Of a DNA stretch of 64,000 bases, positions 59,420 to 64,000 are shown piece after piece. The notes under the pieces are model-generated. The model did no database searches, was not told the DNA's origin, and saw nothing but the letters and a program-made list of their open reading frames with translations. A program made the position numbers and the translations under genes. The DNA lies in assembly GCA_963833235.1 (NCBI GenBank), contig CAWHXG010000005.1, positions 1 to 64,000 on the forward strand, in the 5' to 3' direction. The DNA is from CAWHXG01 sp963833235. GTDB lineage: Bacteria > Pseudomonadota > Alphaproteobacteria > Rhodobacterales > Rhodobacteraceae. The stretch's first letter is position 1, and each line of letters begins with the position of its first letter.

Positions 59420-60625
59420 ATGAAGATCACCGCCATCGAGACCGTCCGGATCGAGGAGCGGCCGAACCTCGTCTGGATCAGGGTCGAGACCGACGAGGGG
59501 CTGACGGGGCTCGGCGAGACGTTCTTCCATGCCGCGACGGTCGAGACCTACCTGCACGAACATCTGGCGCCCGCCGTCATCGGGCGCGATCCGCTCGCAA
59601 TCGATCTGCTTGCGCGCCGATCTGGTGGGCTATCTCGGCTTTCGCTCCACCGGCGCCGAGATGCGCGGCAATTCCGCATTCGACATCGCGCTCTGGGACA
59701 TCTTCGGCAAGGCCACGGGGCAGCCCATCGCGCAGCTTCTGGGCGGCTTCTCGCGGCCGCGCATCCGTACCTACAACACCTGCGCCGGGACCGAATACAT
59801 CAAGGAGGCGAAAGGCCAGACGTCGGGCAATTTCGGGCTGGGCGCGTCGAAGGATCTACGACGACCTGAACGGTTTCCTGAACCACGCGGACGAGCTGGC
59901 CGAGAGCCTGCTGGCGGAGGGGATCACGGCGATGAAGATCTGGCCGTTCGATCTGGCCGCCGAGAACAGCCGCGGGCAGTACATCTCGGCCGCGGACATG
60001 ACGCGGGCGCTGGAGCCGTTCGCGAAGATCCGCGACGCCGTCGGCGACAAGATAGACATCATGGTCGAGTTCCATTCGCTGTGGCAGCTTCTGCCGGCGA
60101 TGGAGATCGCCCGCGAGCTCGCGCAGTTCGACACGTTCTGGCACGAGGACCCGATCCGGATGGACAGCCTGGGCTCGCTGCGCCGCTATGCCGAGGCCAG
60201 CCGCGCGCCGATCTGCGCGTCCGAGACGCTGGGCATCCGCTGGGCCTTCCGCGACCTGCTGGAGACCGGCGCCGCCGGGGTGGTGATGCTCGACATCTCG
60301 TGGTGCGGCGGGCTGTCGCGAGGCGCGCAAGATCGCGGCGATGGCCGAGGCGTGGCACCTGCCCGTCGCGCCGCACGACTGCACCGGGCCGGTGGTGCTC
60401 ACCGCTTCCACGCATCTGTCGCTGAACGCGCCGAACGCGCTGGTGCAGGAGAGCGTGCGCGCCTTCTACCACACCTGGTACCGCGATCTGGTGACCGCGC
60501 TGCCAGAGGTGAAGGACGGCATGATCACCGTGCCGCCGGGCCCGGGCCTCGGCACGGAGCTCGCCCCCGATCTCGACCGCGCCTTCACCTGCCGGCGAAG
60601 GCGCACGGGCAGGGACGACATCTGA
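59420..60625 (+). pseudogene. Enolase-superfamily (mandelate racemase group) sugar-acid dehydratase, frameshifted as sequenced
   Basis: Read across three +1 shifts (near 59615, 59850 and 60318) the protein is about 400 residues. It shows VEFHSLW (Glu, His; metal and catalysis), WHEDPIR (Glu), ASETLGIRW (Glu), MLDISWCGG (Asp) and VAPHD (His), plus MKIWPFD for the base region. These are the metal ligands and His-Asp dyad of the mandelate racemase subgroup, which includes many acid-sugar dehydratases. The residues on both sides of each shift align to one frame with one base removed, so error is likely. The substrate is probably a hexonate or pentonate. Confidence 0.75.
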
Positions 60626-60642
60626 AAAGGGAGGATACCACC

Positions 60643-61617
60643 ATGAAGAGACTGACCATAGCAGCCGCCTGCGCGGCCCTGCTCGGCACCGCCGCGCAGG
60701 CGCAGAACACCGAGCCGATGAACATCGTCTTCACCCACCATTCCAGCGCGTCCAACCCGTTCTGGCAGGCGGTGAAGAAGGGCTTCGACGATGGCTGCGC
60801 CCGGATCGAGGCGCGCTGCCAGATGATCTTCACCCAGACGGAAGGCGCCATCGACCAGCAATCCGCCAACATGATGGCCGGCCTCGCGCAGCAGCCCGAC
60901 GCGCTGCTGACCACCATCGTCGACAACACCGCCTTCGACGACATGATCCAGCGCGCCGTCGACGACGGGGTCATCGTGATCGCCGTCAACGTCGACGACA
61001 GCGAGGGTGCGGAGGGCAACGCGCGGATGGCCTTCGTGGGCCAGGGCTTCGTGGCAGCCGGGCGATCGCTCGCGACCAAGATGACGGAGTTCTTTCCCGC
61101 TGACGGGCCGGTGAAGGCAGTCATCGGCATCTCGGCCCCCGGCCAGAACTGGTCGGAGCAGCGCGGGCAGGGGGTGCGCGAGGGGCTGGAGGCGTATGCC
61201 GAGAGCAGCGGCCGCGAGGTCGAGATCGTGCGGCTTGACACCGGCACCGATGGCGCCGTGGTGGCCGACAGGGTCGGCGCCTATCTCAACGCCAATCCCG
61301 ACACGACCGCCTATTTCGATACCGGCCTCTGGCATGCCTACGTCGCCCAGGTCCTGTCCGACAGGGGTACGGAGCCGGGCGCCGTTCTGATGGGCGGCTT
61401 CGACATCGTCTCGGAGGTGCTGCAGCAGATGGAGGCCGGCTACATCCAGGTGCAGGTGGACCAGCAGCCCTACATGCAGGGTTACATGGGAGTGATGGAC
61501 GCCTATCTCGCCCACACGGTCGATCTGGCGCCGTCCGACATCGACACCGGACAGGGGCTGGTGCTGGCCGAAGACGTGCCGGCGCTGAAGGAGCTGGCGG
61601 CGCAAGGCCTGCGCTGA
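60643..61617 (+). CDS. Sugar ABC transporter substrate-binding protein, ribose type
   Basis: A 324-residue periplasmic binding protein with a Sec signal (MKRLTIAAACAALLGTAAQAQ). The PBP1-type fold is visible: NIVFTHHSSASNPFWQAVKKGFDDG, then QSANMMAGLAQQPDALL, ISAPGQNWSEQRGQGVREG and FDIVSEVLQQMEAG. The relatives bind sugars and polyols. AAGGGAGG lies ahead of the ATG. The permease and ATPase of the importer follow at once. Confidence 0.9.
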   Translation: MKRLTIAAACAALLGTAAQAQNTEPMNIVFTHHSSASNPFWQAVKKGFDDGCARIEARCQMIFTQTEGAIDQQSANMMAGLAQQPDALLTTIVDNTAFDDMIQRAVDDGVIVIAVNVDDSEGAEGNARMAFVGQGFVAAGRSLATKMTEFFPADGPVKAVIGISAPGQNWSEQRGQGVREGLEAYAESSGREVEIVRLDTGTDGAVVADRVGAYLNANPDTTAYFDTGLWHAYVAQVLSDRGTEPGAVLMGGFDIVSEVLQQMEAGYIQVQVDQQPYMQGYMGVMDAYLAHTVDLAPSDIDTGQGLVLAEDVPALKELAAQGLR

Positions 61618-61694
61618 GCCTGCGCTGAGCCAGCAACCGGGGCCGCGCCCGCCGCGGCCCCGGACATCGGAGAACGCACATCGGAGCACCGGCG

Positions 61695-62682
61695 ATGAAG
61701 CGGCTGCTGAAGATCTATCTCGACAAGCCCGAGCTGACCGGGATCGCCTTTCTGGTGATCCTGACCGTGATATTCCAGGTCCGTTCCGGCGGGGTGTTCC
61801 TGAATGCCTACAACCTGCAGGGCATGCTGGGGCTGCTGCCAGAGATGGCGCTGGTGGCGATCGGAGTGACGCTTCTGATGATCTGCGGAGAGTTCGATCT
61901 TTCCGTCGGCTCGGTCTTTGCGCTGATGCCGATGGTGATGGGGGTTCTGCTGGCGGATGGCTGGCCCTTCGCGCTCGCCTTCCCGGCGGGTCTTGCCGTG
62001 GCGCTGCTGATCGGCCTGATCAACGGGGTCCTGACCATCCGCTTCTCGATCCCCAGCTTCATCACGACGCTCGGCATGCTCTTCGTCGCGCGCTCGCTGA
62101 CGGTGGTGATCTCGGGCGGCTTTCCCCCGCTCATTCCGCCCGACGCGATGCCACGGGCGCTTTTCGTTTCGTTCGTGGGTCCGGGGGACATGTTCCGCGC
62201 CTCGTTCCTGTGGTTCCTCGGCGTCGCGATCCTGATCTCGCTGCTGCTCGGCCGCACCAATTTCGGCAACTGGGTGCGCGCGACCGGGGGCTTCCTGCCG
62301 GCGGCGCAATCCATGGGCATTCCGACCGCGCGGGTGAAGATCGCGTGCTTCGTGCTCTGCTCGCTGCTGGCCGGGTTCGCCGGCACGATCCAGGTGATGC
62401 GGCTCGGCGCGCCGCTGCCGTCCGATCGGCGAGGGGCTGGAGCTGCAGGCGGTCGCCGCGGCGGTGATCGGCGGCACCGCGCTGACCGGCGGGATCGGCA
62501 CGATCTTCGGCGGCATCATCGGCGCGGTGCTGATCCGGGTGATCGACAACGGCCTCGTGCTCAGCCGGGTGGATGCCAACTGGTTCAAGATGGCGCTCGG
62601 CACGCTCACGGTTGCCGCGGTGATCCTCAATTCCTGGCTGCGCAGCCGCTCGCGCGCGATCCGGGTGGAGACGGAGAAGTGA
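61695..62682 (+). pseudogene. Sugar ABC transporter permease, one frameshift as sequenced
   Basis: A RbsC/BPD_transp_2-type membrane subunit of about 329 residues with eight or more hydrophobic helices; the EAA-like segment VAAAVIGGTALTGGIGTIFGG lies near residue 255. The first 245 codons (MKRLLKIYLDKPELTG... to the APLPS segment) are in one frame and the rest in another: one extra base sits at about 62428. Everything else is intact, so the functional gene probably exists. It is followed by the ATPase gene with a GTGA overlap. Confidence 0.8.
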
Positions 62683-63416
62683 GCGCACAGGGCCCGATCA
62701 TCCAGACCGAGAACCTGCACAAGTGGTATTCCGGCGTTCATGCGCTGACCGGCGTGACGCTGGATATCCACCGCGACGAGGCGCTTGGCCTCGTCGGCGA
62801 CAACGGCGCGGGAAAATCAACGCTGATCAACATCCTGTCGGGGATCCAGTCGCCCGACGAGGGGACCATCCGGTTCGACGGGCGCCCGGTGCGCTTCCGC
62901 GGGCCGCGCGACGCGATGGAGCGCGGGATCGAGACGATCTACCAGTACAATTCGATGGTCCCGACCATGAGCATCGCGCGCAACGTGTTCATCGGCCGCG
63001 AGCCGCTGCGCCGCTCGGTCTTCGGGATCGGGGTGCTTGACCGGCAGAAGATGCGCGACGACAGCGTCAAGGCCATCGCCGACGTGGACCTGCACCTGCG
63101 GTCGCCCGACGCGCTGGTGGGCGAGCTTTCGGGCGGGCAGCGGCAGGGGGTGGCCATCGCCCGCGCGATGCATTTCAGATCCAAGGTCATGATCCTCGAC
63201 GAGCCGACGAACCATCTGGCCGTGAAGGAGACCCAGAAGGTCATCGGCTTCGTGCAGTCGCTGGCGGCGATGGGCGTCACGGCGGTCTTCATCAGCCACA
63301 ACATCCACCACGTCTTCGAATGCTGCGACAGGATCGTGGCGATGGCGCGCGGCGAGGTGGTGCTGGACCGGCGCGTCGGCGAGACGTCGATGGACGAGAT
63401 ACACTCGGTCCTTTGA
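62679..63416 (+). CDS. Sugar ABC transporter ATP-binding protein
   Basis: A 245-residue ATPase. Walker A GDNGAGKST (40-48), signature LSGGQRQGVAIARAM near 146, Walker B VMILDEPTN near 165 and the switch His in VFISHN near 205. It has one nucleotide domain, unlike the fused two-domain RbsA type, so it probably works as a homodimer. A GTG start overlaps the permease stop. HHVFECCDRIVAM near the end marks the sugar-importer subgroup. Confidence 0.92.
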   Translation: MSAQGPIIQTENLHKWYSGVHALTGVTLDIHRDEALGLVGDNGAGKSTLINILSGIQSPDEGTIRFDGRPVRFRGPRDAMERGIETIYQYNSMVPTMSIARNVFIGREPLRRSVFGIGVLDRQKMRDDSVKAIADVDLHLRSPDALVGELSGGQRQGVAIARAMHFRSKVMILDEPTNHLAVKETQKVIGFVQSLAAMGVTAVFISHNIHHVFECCDRIVAMARGEVVLDRRVGETSMDEIHSVL

Positions 63417-63427
63417 GGGAGGCGGGC

Positions 63428-64000
63428 ATGGACGGCTTGGAGGGCAGGCGCGTGCTGCTGACGGGGGGCTTGGGCTCGCTGGGGCGGGCGCAGGCGGCGG
63501 CTCTGGCGGAAGCGGGCGCGGCGGTGACAATCCTGGAGCGGCCGGAGATCGAGGAGGGCGCGGCCCGCGCGGATAAGCTCGGCGCCGCCTTTCTGCCCTG
63601 CGACTTGGGCGATCTCGCCGCTGCCAGCGCGACCGTGCGGGCGCAGCCGGGCTTCGACATCCTGATCAACAACGCCGCGCTGATCATCAACCGACCCTTC
63701 GACGCCTTCACGCTGGCGGAATACGAAGACCAGATCCGCGTGAACTCCTCGGCCGCCTATGCGCTTTCGGTGGTCTGCGCGGCGCACATGAAGGGGCAGG
63801 GCTGGGGCCGGATCGTCAATTTCACCTCGGTGACGCTGAAGGGCATGATCGACGGCTACGTACCCTACATCGCCTCGAAGGGTGCCATGCTGGGCCTGAC
63901 CGTGAGCCTCGCGCGCGAGCTCGGGCGGTTCGGCATCACCGTCAACGCGGTGGCCCCCGGCGCGGTGGTGTCCGAGGCCGAAGCGCGGGTGTTCGGCGAC
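63428..64000 (+). CDS. SDR family oxidoreductase, cut by the window end
   Basis: The first 191 residues of a short-chain dehydrogenase. Cofactor loop TGGLGSLG (12-19), INNAAL near 80, and the catalytic Tyr and Lys in YIASKGAM near 147-152, with the Ser in NFTSVTLKG. It resembles 3-oxo or polyol dehydrogenases of sugar catabolic operons. It starts 11 bases after the ATPase stop and belongs to the same operon. The C-terminus is outside the window. Confidence 0.85.
   Translation, partial: MDGLEGRRVLLTGGLGSLGRAQAAALAEAGAAVTILERPEIEEGAARADKLGAAFLPCDLGDLAAASATVRAQPGFDILINNAALIINRPFDAFTLAEYEDQIRVNSSAAYALSVVCAAHMKGQGWGRIVNFTSVTLKGMIDGYVPYIASKGAMLGLTVSLARELGRFGITVNAVAPGAVVSEAEARVFGD

Overview
The window reads as chromosomal DNA of a very GC-rich alphaproteobacterium, most likely Rhodobacterales/Rhodobacteraceae. 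Support: GC-rich third codon positions, ATGA/GTGA start-stop overlaps between co-oriented genes, a complete beta-hydroxyaspartate cycle operon (bhcRABCD), DUF1127 and XRE proteins of the kind common in that family, and Rhodobacteraceae-like products throughout. There is no prophage, CRISPR array, conjugation module or rRNA operon.

Layout. 0-5.7 kb: the tail of a class-I glutamine amidotransferase, a small membrane protein, a TerC transporter, and a glucosylglycerol osmolyte module (gpsA followed by a fused phosphatase/synthase, ggpPS). The amidotransferase and the osmolyte genes carry many small indels. 5.9-13.1 kb: FNT channel, Leu/Val-type amino acid dehydrogenase, a three-gene ABC cassette with a Tat-exported protein, and a secreted alkaline phosphatase. 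13.2-21 kb: a LysR regulator, then divergent bhcR and bhcABCD, which turn two glyoxylate into oxaloacetate through aspartate, beta-hydroxyaspartate and iminosuccinate. 21-27.5 kb: a PfkB sugar kinase and a five-gene envelope-stress/tellurite-type cassette (zinc ribbon, SPFH-GYF, DUF2927 lipoprotein, TelA, XpaC). 27.7-35.2 kb: RNA modification (rluB-like, tadA), a ceramidase-like protein, gatCA, an AmpD-type amidase, RNase P RNA, L33. 35.2-49.6 kb: housekeeping enzymes, regulators and transporters (Bax1, two regulators, hisN, guaD, mgtE, folate enzyme, YmdB, EamA, SLC13, YebC, histidine kinase). 49.6-57.3 kb: MBL hydrolase, tRNA-Asn, hemE/hemC, ppk2, a Tat-exported MsrB, tRNA-Met and an L,D-transpeptidase. 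57.7-64 kb: a polyol/sugar-acid catabolic operon with SDR enzymes, an FCD-type GntR regulator, an enolase-superfamily dehydratase and a ribose-type ABC importer, cut by the window edge.

Two features stand out beyond the gene list. First, gene borders carry unrelated minisatellites (units of 14, 15, 20, 22, 24, 26 and 27 bp), one of which forms the C-terminus of a membrane protein and another lies over a start codon. The 26-bp array sits inside the bhc operon behind a perfect 18-bp hairpin. Second, frameshifts are concentrated at 0-5.7 kb and 59.4-62.5 kb while every gene seen between is intact, which points to local sequence error more than to gene decay.
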